64,000 bases of DNA from Adineta vaga (taxonomy: Eukaryota > Rotifera): contig CP075494.1 of assembly GCA_021613535.1 (NCBI GenBank), forward strand, positions 10,416,001-10,480,000, written 5' to 3'. The notes below the pieces were generated by a model. It was not told where the DNA came from, did no database searches, and saw only the letters and a list, made by a program, of their open reading frames with translations. Of the stretch, positions 11,090-22,574 are shown in pieces (the first letter of the stretch is position 1; the number at the start of each line of letters is the position of its first letter). Both the position numbers and the translations under genes were made by a program.

Positions 11090-11594
11090 TTACATCATCC
11101 GTTCACTTTGTGTAGTTATTTCAGATTTAATCACATTCACTATGGGACTTGAAACTGTTGTATCTAAAATTAAGAAAATAATGAACGAAGAAATTTATTT
11201 TCAGTTAGAACATACTTGTTGTATTCAAAGCTGCCGCAGCAGATGCTAAAAATGAGAAAGAAAATCATTGAATTTTTTTTCTTGAATTAATTTACAACAA
11301 ACCTTTTCGTTTTAATGCAAGTTGTTCTCTTATTTGTGCTAATGTTCGTGTTTGTTGTACAGCAACTACTGGTGCGACGATTGGTTTAATAGGATCTTCA
11401 TTTGTTGCCATTTCATAGATAGGTGAAACAATTCTTTTCATACCTTGATTTTGTGAGTTAGTTTTAGAACTTTGCCAATCTTCATCTGTTTCATCAAGTT
11501 GTTCATCATTTGGAACAACCGATGGTGGAGGAGTTGGTTTGGAATAATTGTAACTATTCTTGTCCGCTGTATTGGTACCTTTAACAACTTTCAT
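11090..11594 (-). CDS. Short spliced gene, possible 5' part of the ASX-like gene
   Basis: Three minus-strand exons: 11303-11594, 11216-11245 and 11090-11163, in phase and ending at TAA 11090-11092, give 131 residues. The N-terminal half is polar, Pro- and Asp-rich. Residues ~84-107 read RTLAQIREQLALKRK followed by ASAAAAL, resembling the RTLADIKA/Ala-rich segment conserved in ASXL proteins. The final exon contains a strong donor (ATGTAAGA at about 11093) overlapping its stop codon, so the transcript could instead splice onward toward 9614. With that donor the exon ends in phase 2 while the exon at 9614 starts in phase 0, so an unseen exon would be needed. Whether this is an independent small gene or the 5' end of the ASX-like gene is unresolved. 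Confidence 0.55.
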
Positions 11595-12267
11595 TTTAAT
11601 TGACTGAATTCAATTCAAATCATTAATTTTAAAATTTTTCTTTAGTTGTTTCTCAAAACTGACAATAAGACGAGACGAAGAGAAATAATCTATCATGAGT
11701 ATTCATTGTTGAACCAATCAAATAAGAAGAATGACTGCACACGATATAGCTATGCATTTCGATAGAGGCGGTAGATTGAATGTGAGATAGGAATGGAGGA
11801 TACTTAGTGATGCGCGTATGCGCAGATTGATCATCATGCAAATACGATAAGATATCGAGATTTCCATAAATCTTGTTTAATCTGCTAATTACTTAATAGT
11901 TTATTTTTTACTTGAATAATTTGCACATGGGAGATAGCAGACGGATGTTTTGGTGCTGCTTGTTATACATTTTGTTCGTTTAGTATTGGCAACGCATATA
12001 TTCTGAAATGTTTCTTCGAACAAAAGACACGCCCACCCACACCCTCAAGTTATCTAATTTTTTTCGTGTATGAGAACAATGATCATGACTTCATTCATGT
12101 GAAAGTACGAGTGTTATTAAAAATTCATTTAATCTCACGATGACAACTCACATTTGGCTGACAATTTCAAATCAAATCAAATATTATATTTCTTAAAATG
12201 AATATCTCATATTGAAAAGAAAAACGGCACACGAATATACAAAAATGTCTTATAAATAAGATTTATA
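11595..12267. other. Intergenic region
   Basis: A+T-rich DNA upstream of the 11 kb gene and downstream of the PTB gene. No domain-like frame is seen on either strand; the possible 62-codon minus frame at 11653-11841 has no ATG-led coding character. Confidence 0.5.
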
Positions 12268-14361
12268 CTAAATAAAAACACGTCGTTCTTCACTTGATGA
12301 TGATGATGATGAAGTAGCTGGTGAATGTGCTGATAATAACATGATTTTCTCTGGTTTAGTTGATGGATGATTAGCATCTAGTTTTGATTGAGATTTTTCC
12401 AAAAGTATTGGTTTTAAATTTAAACGACGATGAGTCTGATAAGCAATGTCAAATGCTTGACCAAAAGTTAATAAAATCTATAAAAAATAAACGGCAACAC
12501 TTTCTCTTACAAAAGTTTTATCATACGAAACATACTTCAGTAGACATGGATTCATTTTTAACTACAAATACATGACAATAATTATGATAATCAGAAGATG
12601 GTGATTGATGTTGTTTATGATTGAATGTATCAGTTGGATTTGGTGTTCCATTAATTAAACGTTGTTCACGTGTTACATAAGCAAAGTAACGTAAATCTTG
12701 ATCTTGACAAGCACAATGAATCGATTTAATATCATGAAAACAGATAACAACACGATCTTTCGTATGTTTTAAAAACTCAACACCACGTGACGAAATACTT
12801 AGGCCAATAATTGGTAATACACTTGCATATTGTGTTGATTGTTTCAAACGATTAATCGCATATGTTGGCATAGCAGGAGTATTATCATTTGAAATCTTAA
12901 TTGCCGTAGATCCTATAAGAAATACTAAGATTTTTTTTCTCAATTGTTCTAGATCAATATTTACCTAAATAATTCACCCAATAAATACATGTTTCTTCAT
13001 TTAATAATCTTTCATGAATATTAGTTCGTTTATGATATATCATAGATTGAGATGGATTAATCGAAAGATTTGACATTGTCGATTTATTATCCAGAGAATC
13101 TGTTTGAATAGATGTTGATGATGATGATAAACTTGTTGAAGAATCATTTCGTTTCGTATTCATAATAGATTCATTGAATGTTGTTTGTACACCTTTATCT
13201 TCGGATGAGGTGATTGAAAAACTTTCATCAAGATTATTCAACGATTTTCCAGTCATTGTACAAGCGGAGAGTTTTAGTAATGACATATCAGGTAAAATTG
13301 GTTGTTTACAGTCATAGAATGGTTCTTCGATATTCTCACGAGAGAGAAATGTTGGAATAGAAGGAACTAATTGTTGTTTTTGTTCATCTCCAGTAACAGT
13401 ATTTAATAGTTGAGATGAAGCAAGAATGGCAGACGTCTGATCATTGTTATTATTTGGTAATGAAGATACTACTAAACAAAAAGACAAATTATATATTAGT
13501 CGTGATTGATGATATGTTTTCTTGCCTTCATTTCTCGTTTTCTCGTTAAGTGATTCTTCGGAAGAGGAAACATCATGCTCATTGATATGGCTCATTTTTG
13601 GATACGTTTGTTTACGAAAATAACGATTTGATGATGATTTTATAAAACTATATTCATCTGTTGAACTTTCATCAGTTGGACAATCAGGCAATTCGACACA
13701 AATTGAATTACGATTCTTGTTATGAATATTATTCTTCAATAATGATTGTAAACGTTGTTGAGGACATATCATCGAATTGGATCGTTTTAATACTAAATGA
13801 TGATTATTTCCCGATGTTGTTATTGAATGAGGAAGAATAAAATGATCCGCTGGAAGTGATGAACGAGAATCACTAATATCTAATTGTGATGAACAATTTC
13901 GTCGTCGAAATAGATTTGCTCGATTTTTTAGACGATTAAACGGTTCAACTAATTTCTTACTGGATAAGATCGGAACTGGCGTCGCCTAGAAATGAGAAGG
14001 AAAAACTCTATAGAATATTATGCTAATATAGAGTCGAAGGCTTATACGCGTGGCACATACTCAAGTAAAGGTTATCTATTATGACACATGCATCTATTTC
14101 TCTATCGTTCTCATCAGGAGTTAGCTTCTAAGTAACATCTTCGTCTCTTCGCCTAATTACATGAACATTCGTCCTTGACAATACACATACAGTATCGATA
14201 AAGATAAATGATATGACATCGAATACACCAATTAATTTCTTGATTGATATAAGTCAAGTCGTGAAAAATATTATCTGGAAACTCGAGTTACATACTTTTA
14301 TTAGAGGTCGATAATTATTGAATGATGAAAGTTTTGTTAGATCAGAACAAGAAGCCATCAT
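12268..14361 (-). CDS. PTB (phosphotyrosine-binding) domain protein, ANKS1-like
   Basis: Five minus-strand exons: 14296-14361, 13526-13985, 12965-13471, 12536-12912 and 12268-12477, giving 539 residues. The PTB domain occupies roughly residues 338-490: it opens with WVNYLGS, contains RLKQSTQYASVLPIIGLSIS, an ISSRGVEFL strand, a CACQD segment, and closes with YCHVFVVK and the amphipathic ILLTFGQAFDIAYQ helix. The closest pattern I know is the PTB of ANKS1 (AIDA-1/Odin), which binds NPxY tails of receptors. No ankyrin or SAM domain is present; the first 335 residues are Ser-rich and disordered, with an Arg-rich patch near residues 45-55. The intron between exons 2 and 3 appears to be GC-AG (donor AAGGCAAGA), 54 bases long and free of in-frame stops, so retention would add 18 residues. 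Likely a membrane-proximal signalling adaptor. Confidence 0.82.
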
Positions 14362-15477
14362 AATCTAGAACAATCATGAAAATCGAAATGTCTATGTCAT
14401 CAAGTGAAATTTGATACATTCATTCAATGTTCATCTTAATCTATAATTGTGAATAAAATAACGAAAGATCACATACAGGTGGTGGATGTTAACACCTAAG
14501 TATGAAATCAAACGAAAAAGATAGATTTTTAAAGTTTCTTCTTCTTCTTCTTCTTCTTCTTTTTCTGCAATACTCACTGTCTAGACACACAAGTGCAGTT
14601 TCGATCCATTTCTTTCTATTCAATAAAAGAACAATTCTATGTGTCTTAATGGGCAATGTACAATAGATTTCTTTTGCCTTCTTCTTCTTCTTCTTATTCT
14701 TTTATATATGCTTCATTTGTTGAGGATTAACAAAAGAAGAATGGAGGACAGTGTAGTAAATCGGAACAAGCAAAATTATAAACACTGGATAATATCGCCA
14801 TACACGCATTCGACTAAATGATCAGATTAACTTTTTTTTTCTTCGAAGAATGAACAACGCCCTACATAACAAGATGCAATTAAAACAACTTTCAATATGA
14901 AATCAAACCTACGCGCACAATATATATATATATACATATATATATACATATATGAAATTTCTGATTATATCATCAAATTTATATATGTATGTTAATGTGT
15001 TTGTCACAATGATGGCATCCCATTCTCTCTTGAATATATTTAAATTATGATAAGTCTTATGACTGCAAGTGTTATTTAAATGAATCGATATTTAGTATGA
15101 AAAACTGTACGTTTTACATAAATTATGCATGTTGAAAAAGAAAACGACGAAAATAAATATTTCATAATTTACGCATGAACAAACTTCATATTCTCCTTGT
15201 ATGTTTTTATGTCTAAGATCTAATTGAAATTGAAATACTCTGATGAGATATAAAGCACTTGATTAATCCGATGCATCATCTCTCACTTATTTCATAAGGT
15301 TTCAAGAAAACATACAAATGCTTGCATCTACTTACTTTTCATGGCTTTCTAAATATTCTGTGTCTTCATTTCTATATATCGATCCAATCTGTAATAACAT
15401 AGTTTTTTTTTCTTTTTACCTATATATATATATATTCTCTTTTAGTTAAATTCAAAAGTACACATATACAAATAAAT
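14362..15477. other. Intergenic region
   Basis: A+T-rich DNA with CTT runs near 14535-14560 and interrupted (AT)n tracts at about 14922-14955. No supported gene. It holds the promoter of the PTB gene and the 3' end of the leucine-rich-repeat gene. Confidence 0.5.
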
Positions 15478-17670
15478 TTAACATAGAGTTGGAGTTTGTT
15501 CATCATCCATATAAGTTTCAGGTTGAGTTTTATCCATGGGCTCGCCAATGTTAGAAATTGTCGATGAGGGTGATTCAATGAATGCTTCGAATTGCTTCCG
15601 ATTACTATTGAGTAAATGTACACTGTCTGTATTACCTAAAATATCGACTGAAGCATAACGTGGAAGTGATGAAAGAGGACTAGGAGTAACAGGTGTATTG
15701 AAATGTCGTTGATGTTGAAGAAATTTTCGTTTTTTTCTTCGTCGTTTTAACATCGCTTTGAAACGATACCAGAAAAAGACGAGTATAATCGCACCTATAG
15801 TAATGGCAGCTAATATAGCAAGAACAGTAAATAGTTTTTTTGTATTATTCAAAGATTTTATTGTCGTGTGATCGATTGGAGTTGTTCTAAATGGTAGAGA
15901 AGAAAATCAATTGATATTTTCTTTTTGAAAAATTTGAAAATAAACCTTGAAGTTGAAATAAATATTTCTGTAGTTATTGGTATAATCGTCGTATTCTCTA
16001 ATTCTATTACTGTCATTGCATCACAATCCAAATGAAGTAATTTATAATGACAATGTTCTTGTAAATTTCGAAGTATGAATTCATTTTCACTAGTATTTTG
16101 TTTTTGTTTTACATTCGATTCACTACATATCGGAGTTAAACGTAAATAATTTGTCTTATAGTTAAATATTGACAACGATGTATTCTCATCGAAATCATAA
16201 TTTCGATTGAAATAATGTATTGGACATGAACAAGCATCTTGTCTTGATAAATAAGATATCGATTGATTGTATCGAGATAGAATACAAAATGCCACATCAC
16301 TCAAATCAAAACTAAAAAGAAAAACTTATGCGTCATTGAATCTAATCTTGTTCTTTCCCTTTCTTTTAATTAGCTTTGTTATTCTAATTCATCTGTAAAA
16401 AACGAACTCAGTGTCATTTCTTTCATATTGTAATCCTATTCTTATGTATATAATTTCTTTAAAAGAATAATTCTAATGCTAATTATAGGAAAGGAAAAGA
16501 AGATGAAGAAAAAAAAAGAACTTCTTACTCAGTTTCAATGGAATGAATAACATGTAAACTAGCTAAATTCCAAATCCATTGAATTGATTCATGATCAAGT
16601 AAATGTACTCCATGAAAAGAAATTTCTTGAAGATTTGTTAAGTTTGCAAATGCATCTGATTCAATCAATTCAATTGGATTAAAATTTAAATGAAGAATTT
16701 GTAAATTTTCTAAATATTTAAATGTATCATTGTTTAGTTTGGTGATTAAATTCGAACTTAAATCTAATGTATTCAATTGTTTTAAATCTTGAAAATGTTT
16801 TGAAGATAAATTTTCCAGCAAATTATATGCTAATGATAAATTTTTCAAGGAAACTAAATTGGCTAATGCATAGGAATGAAGATATTGTATTTGATTATTT
16901 GATAATAATAATTGACCTTGAAAGTCGTTAAAATCATGGAAAACATGTGCATCAAGTGAATGAATTTCATTAAAAGTTAACTGGATCTTTTCTAATTGTT
17001 GATAAACTAGATTTCTTGGGAAAAAAATTCCGGTTAGATTTGTTGTATTTATACTCGAGATTATCGTGAATGTATTGACGTAGAAAGATGTTCGATTCGT
17101 TGAACCTGTAAAACCGTAGAATTTTGAGGAGAGAATTGTGAAAAATTTAATTTTTGTATTAAAAAAGATTTCTTCGGAGATTTTTCTTTGAAAATCAATG
17201 GATTTGAAGTTTAGATTTGTAATCATTGAACCATAAAAGATTTGACTATTCGATTGAAAATTGATTCGACCAGGTAGATTGTGATGTGACAGAATTAATT
17301 GATCAATACGTGCATTTTCAAATGAACGATTATTTAGGAAAAGATTATATGTATTAAAACGTATTGTACCAACGATAATATCAGCAAAAACAAGACGATC
17401 TAATGTTAAATTATCATTTAATGTTTCGAATACTAATCGATCATAAGTTACATTTGACCACGAATATTTTCGAGTGATTTTTGTTAATTGACGACATCGT
17501 AAATATGTTTCATTTGAAGAAAATATCGGCGTATAACGCGTTCGTTGACAGTAGCATTCACGTGGAAAAATCAATGAAGTACATGTTGTTGGAAGGCTCA
17601 TTGAAAACAAATTTAATGGAAAAATAATAAGGAGAATAAAAGAAGAGGAAGTATGGAATTCAATAAACAT
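15478..17670 (-). CDS. Leucine-rich-repeat single-pass membrane protein
   Basis: Three minus-strand exons: 16529-17670, 15946-16311 and 15478-15886, giving 638 residues. There is a hydrophobic N-terminal signal (ILLIIFPLNLFSM), then a Cys-containing N-cap (ECYCQRT). Irregular beta-rich repeats with many N-glycosylation sites follow. Canonical leucine-rich repeats lie at about residues 230-375 (for example LKNLSLAYNLLENL and LNTLDLSSNLITKL). A Cys-bearing C-cap (CSCP, HCHYKLLHLDC) follows in exon 2. Exon 3 encodes a membrane helix at ~521-545 (LFTVLAILAAITIGAIILVFF), a strongly basic stop-transfer stretch (KRRRKKRK) and a ~90-residue cytoplasmic tail. The layout is that of a cell-surface adhesion or receptor protein of the chaoptin/slit-like LRR group. 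No cytoplasmic signalling domain is seen and the ligand is unknown. Confidence 0.85.
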
Positions 17671-19167
17671 TTCTAGAGATTTGATAGGAAATTCTTCAAT
17701 AATCTAGAAAGGAAGAAGAAAAAATCCTATCAGATCTAATCCTGAATACCTTCAGGCTTGTTTAATATTGAATAGACGTCTTATAATTCATCTAATACAT
17801 CTCGTATGTCGGATTAGTTCGACTGACTGAACAAATGAAGAATATTATCTTAATGAACTAGAGATCAGCACTATAAATTTTCTCTCTAAAACAGAATATA
17901 TCGTCCTATAAGTCTCTAACTTACTTTCCAGATGTATTTATCTCAATTATGATTGTCTATAAAAGTTTTCAAGAGAAAAAAGATCAATAAACTTCTTCTC
18001 ATCCATACCGACGTCATTCAAATAATCTCATACTAAATTTCACATATGTTTGTCAATATTATACATACTCAATGAACATGTTGAAGAGTATTCCATGTAT
18101 GTATATTTATCTCTTTTGTCAGAAGGAAGATAATCGTTTGTTTGAATAGAATTTAATGAATACAAATCAATGTGTTGAACAGACAGTCGAATATATACAT
18201 GCGGAAAAAGAATCTGTTTTTTTTGTCGAATGTCTATCTCATCAGTTGATACTGTTTAGATTATCAACATCGATCATATCAGTCGATACATCGATCATTT
18301 TTTATAGCTATATTATGAACATGGAATAGTGACGAATGACATAGAAAGTAAAAGTTTGTTTATCAAAGAAAATATCCTTAGGAAATTAGAAGTATGTCGT
18401 CTTCGATGGTCCTTGACAACTTACTTGTTTTATACTTTAGTGATTAAACAGACTTGACTTGTCGTTTTGATGTTAGTCTGTTCTATTGTGTGAATTATCA
18501 TCAGAGAACTGCTTAACGATGCGAATGACGAGAACATTGCTTTCTCGTCATCGCATTTTTTTTTCTGAGAAATCTACGTTGAAAAAAGAATGACATTATC
18601 AAGCTTTTTTTCATTCTTTTTCCTGTCAAGACACCAACAAGTTCCTTCTCATAAGAAATAATTAGATATACCCTGTGGTAATTATGTTTTCGGTCGACAA
18701 ATTTTCGTCAACAAAACACTAAGATGAATACCTAGAGGATGAAGGTAGATGTAGACATGACTGAAGGTGGACACATGTGAGATTGTTGTTGATATCAGAA
18801 TACTCTCATCCACACCCATCTTTTCTTTTTTTTCTTGTTCATCTTCACTTGATCGCTCGTCATCATTCTATTGAGCATTAAATACATCAATAAAGAAAAA
18901 TCCTTTTAAAAATATGTCAAATCAACGATTCAATGAATAGGATATCAATACGTGTTGAGAAAAATAATATTTTTGTTGAATTCATAGCATGTTGTCAAAT
19001 CCCATGATAATCAAATCACAAAAGAGAATAGACACGGAAACAATTCCACTTTGTTTTCTTGCTAAAACTGATCTTTAATGTGTTCATTTAGAATTGTATC
19101 GTCCTAGGAAAACATTTCCATACAAAAAAAAAGCAAGAGAAAAAGATCCACTTAGTTTTTTCGTATT
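17671..19167. other. Intergenic region
   Basis: About 1.5 kb of A+T-rich DNA between the leucine-rich-repeat gene and the small membrane protein gene. No frame with protein-like features is seen. Confidence 0.5.
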
Positions 19168-19363
19168 ATCCTGATGTTGTATTCGTTGTATTTTCGGCGT
19201 AATAAGTCAAATTTCCACTATCATTATGAAGACCAATACCCAGTCCTAACCCCAATGATAAGCCTATAACAGTTAGAATAATACCAATCGCTACACCGAT
19301 CAATAAAGGCAAGGGCTTCCATGGAGTCCATGCATTTCGTGTAATTCCCGTTTTATTATTCAT
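19166..19363 (-). CDS. Small single-pass membrane protein, Gly/Leu-rich helix
   Basis: A 65-codon frame from ATG 19363 to TAA 19166-19168. The sequence divides into a short polar N-terminus with two Trp-Pro steps (WTPWKPLP), one long membrane helix rich in Gly and Leu (residues ~20-46, including GLSLGLGLGIGLH), and a polar C-terminus with three possible N-glycosylation sites (NLT, NTT twice). This suggests a C-terminus outside the cell or in the ER lumen. The small-residue spacing of the helix suggests helix-helix packing. No family recognised. It may also be a terminal exon of a larger gene, since no splice evidence was found either way. Confidence 0.45.
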   Translation of the reverse strand: MNNKTGITRNAWTPWKPLPLLIGVAIGIILTVIGLSLGLGLGIGLHNDSGNLTYYAENTTNTTSG

Positions 19364-19759
19364 AATAATAACGATCAATCAGGAGAAAAAAAGCAATAGA
19401 AATAAGATGATTTGCACCACTTGTGTTGTTTTGGTTAATTTAGAAAAATGATATCGCTATAAAACATGGTAAATGTTGTTTTGATAGAAAGAAAAAGGAA
19501 ACAAAATTTCTATGTACTGTCCAAAGGAAGAAAATAGTGTATGAGACATATGTGTATACAGGTGTAAGCATAAACACTTGTCATAGTGAAGGTTTTTCAA
19601 TTGTACAATTACATACGTTATTGATGTGTGTAGCAAAGAAACTTGTCTATTCAAAGTATGCAAAAACGAGAAAAGAGGATGATTTCGATTGTTTTTTTTT
19701 CTCGAAAACAAGAGAAATAGAAATTTATTATTAACAAAAATGCGAAGACTTTCATTATT
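19364..19759. other. Gap between the small membrane protein and the ADP-ribosyltransferase gene
   Basis: 396 bases with no supported gene. Open frames on both strands (19457-19711 -, 19537-19734 +) overlap and lack domain patterns. Confidence 0.45.
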
Positions 19760-21724
19760 TCAATCAAAATCTTCTCGTATACTGTTACGTTGTATATTCG
19801 ACGCTATTTGATATTGTTGTGAAGCAAGTTTCGAATTTTCAAGTTTCGTATTGATACGAGCCATATTAATAAGACATTTAGCATGATCTGTATGATCAGG
19901 TGCTAAAGTTTTCTTGAAGATTGTAAATGCTCGATTGAAATAATCCATTGCTCGAGAATTATTATCCATTCTTTCATAAACAATACCTAAATCCATTAAA
20001 GTTGTCGCAATTGATGGATGATCTTCAGGTAATTCCTCTTCTTTGTCCTTCAAAACTCGATTAAAAGTTTGCAAAGCATTTTGATGATTTCCATATTCTC
20101 GTTGAACCCTGCCTTTGAGTGTATACGTTCTTATCATTAGCTTTCGATCAGGTTTATTGAATGAACTATGCAATTTATCTTCCGCTAGTTTTCGTTGTTC
20201 ATCAGCTTTTTGATAATCACCTTTAGCAATAAGAGCTAAACCAAGATTTGTATGTGCATTTATTAACAGCGCACTTGATTGAACATTAAAGCTTTTATAT
20301 ACACTAAGTGCTTTATTATAATTTTCAATTGATAATAATAGATTTCGACTAGCTTCATGAATAAGACCAAGTAAAGTATAAATATCACCAACAATTCTAT
20401 TATTGGTTGAAAATTGTTGTAGAAGATATTGAACATGACGTTTCGCTCCATTAAAATCATTCATACGATAAAGAAACCAACCGAAAGATAATGGACTTGG
20501 ATTTGTTCCTATTTGTCTGATCATATAAGAACTAAGTTCTTGACAAATAATATTTTGTTGTTTACTAAGCTGTAAATTCACATGCCAAATTTTTTCATGT
20601 TGTTCAACTGATATCACTTCAAAAATTGCACCGATCGAAAATAAAATTTCTTCTTCACTTGGACAACATGAATAGTTTTGAATAAATGCAAATGGAATTG
20701 TATCTTTCGTCATATCAGATATTTTTATAATAAAAAGAACAGATTGTATCGATGAAATATCAATCATTTCATCACTCACACCGGCAAATACTTTTGCAAG
20801 TTCTTTATCAGTTGTTGCACTTAGAAAACTATTCATTGATATCATTTGATTGACATTTTGTTCAAGCATAGTTACTTCTTTCAGATTCATATGTTGACCA
20901 CGATAAACAATTAATTCTTGATTTTGATTTGGCAAAAGATTTGTCAAATATTGATGATAGAGATTCACAAGTTGATCGTGTAAATCATTAATAAAAAAGC
21001 GAAATTTAAATATAATCTCACTTTTTTGTGTACGAAGTGCACGATTTAATAATCGATAAACAAAACTATCTCGTGTATACCATTTTAATGCACCACTCGA
21101 TAGATAATCTTGTTCAAATTCTTTAATTCGTTTCTTTTCCGTTTCATCATCATGATAACTTGCTAAACATTCATCAATCATATCTCTTTTCGAATCCGAA
21201 TATTTCGCCATCGATCGAAGAACTAAAATCATCGTTTGATACCACATAAAAGTAGCACTATTTGATGTTAGATTTTGTAAAGAATTTTGACGATCTTCAA
21301 GATGAAAAATACTGATTGGTAACTGACGATCTATATCCCATGTACAAACATGTTCACAGATTTTTGTTAATAATGCATTTCTATCTGTAAATATATTCGT
21401 TACTTTCATAAATGTTTTCGACCATTCTTGAGCAAGTGATCGGTTGGTGCAATATACATAAATAGATTGAATATGAGGACAATCATGAATTACAGGCAGA
21501 ACAACTGGACCAAATTCATTTGAAATAATTAAGATAATTCGTTTGTTTAAGAATTGATTTCCAGTTAAGTTTTCTATACATATATCAGGTTCAATATAGA
21601 TTCGTAGTCGACTTCGAGTGTTTAATTGAATTAATGCTTTAACATCTTGATTATCTTTACTTATTTCAATTGTTTTATCTAACCAAACGAAAATATAATC
21701 GTTAGTAATGTCTTGCTCCGTCAT
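19760..21724 (-). CDS. ADP-ribosyltransferase with TPR repeats, intact
   Basis: A single 654-codon exon from ATG 21724. Residues ~8-130 form a domain with alternating hydrophobic strands (YIFVWL, RIYIE, RIILIIS, SIYVYC, TNIFTD) suggestive of a Rossmann or receiver/TIR-like fold; this is inference. Residues ~205-390 are an ARTC-type mono-ADP-ribosyltransferase with the R-S-E set: Arg275 in VYRGQ, the Ser motif SMNSF (296-300) and E357-E-E359 before ILF. It would transfer ADP-ribose from NAD+ to a protein side chain, probably Arg by the Glu-x-Glu rule. Residues ~415-645 hold TPR units (for example NLGLALIAKGDYQKA and DLGIVYERMDNNSRA), a likely protein-binding surface. There is no signal peptide, so it is probably cytosolic. 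The architecture is one I associate with expanded families in bdelloid rotifers. The pseudogene at 2953-4757 is a diverged relative. Target and trigger are unknown. Confidence 0.9.
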   Translation of the reverse strand: MTEQDITNDYIFVWLDKTIEISKDNQDVKALIQLNTRSRLRIYIEPDICIENLTGNQFLNKRIILIISNEFGPVVLPVIHDCPHIQSIYVYCTNRSLAQEWSKTFMKVTNIFTDRNALLTKICEHVCTWDIDRQLPISIFHLEDRQNSLQNLTSNSATFMWYQTMILVLRSMAKYSDSKRDMIDECLASYHDDETEKKRIKEFEQDYLSSGALKWYTRDSFVYRLLNRALRTQKSEIIFKFRFFINDLHDQLVNLYHQYLTNLLPNQNQELIVYRGQHMNLKEVTMLEQNVNQMISMNSFLSATTDKELAKVFAGVSDEMIDISSIQSVLFIIKISDMTKDTIPFAFIQNYSCCPSEEEILFSIGAIFEVISVEQHEKIWHVNLQLSKQQNIICQELSSYMIRQIGTNPSPLSFGWFLYRMNDFNGAKRHVQYLLQQFSTNNRIVGDIYTLLGLIHEASRNLLLSIENYNKALSVYKSFNVQSSALLINAHTNLGLALIAKGDYQKADEQRKLAEDKLHSSFNKPDRKLMIRTYTLKGRVQREYGNHQNALQTFNRVLKDKEEELPEDHPSIATTLMDLGIVYERMDNNSRAMDYFNRAFTIFKKTLAPDHTDHAKCLINMARINTKLENSKLASQQYQIASNIQRNSIREDFD

Positions 21725-22574
21725 TCGAGTGTAAAAATAGTTATAATAATATTAAAGTAATGTATGTGTCTGTCCATTTATTTATTATTTTTCCTTTTAC
21801 CTGGCGAAAGAGAGGGCTGGTTACCATCGAAACGTAAAATACAATGTTATTTACATGATTTTAAACCAAAGAAAAACAAAAGGATGATACCGTACTTGTG
21901 CATGAATAGAATCATTTGAAACTTTCAATTTTCACGATCATTAATCTAAAGATGAAAATCTAACCATCATAAGACGTTACATCATAGCAGGAAATTCCCA
22001 ATGAGACTTGTTGTCATCGTATAATTTTCAATTGCTTTGAAAAATGACTGATGATCAGAAGATGATTATGTTATAACGACTTCTTTCGATAGATGCCGAC
22101 AAATTCATTATCGTCTTTTTTTTTCAGAACAAAACAAATCATTCCTAATGTTTAATCTTGTCCTATTCTATAAACATCAGTATAAAAAAAAACTTTGAGA
22201 CAATAATGACAGTGTCAATTAAGATTTTCCTTTTTTTTCCTTCTCTTCTCCTATAGATCTATCAGCAGCAATAGTCATGAAGAGCTAGACCATGTTATCA
22301 TGGCACATAGCATTTCAATAGTACAAAAAAAAAGAATGAAGAACACAGGAGAAAAGAAGAAAAGGCAAGAAAAAAAAATTCTCATACACATAGAAAGAAA
22401 AAACGCGCGCGCATACATATACACATACACATATGAACTTGATTTGTGTACGATCAATTGTTCTATTCTCTTTCCATAAAAAAAAACTTTTTTTTTTCTT
22501 GGATCGAGAACCAGCTCGATTATGATTGACAGATAATATATGTATTGCCTAGCTTTCTCGTCTAATCATGTTGA
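21725..22574. other. Intergenic region
   Basis: 850 bases of A+T-rich sequence with poly(A)/poly(T) runs. It holds the upstream region of the ADP-ribosyltransferase gene and the 3' end of the NALF gene. No other feature is seen. Confidence 0.5.
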
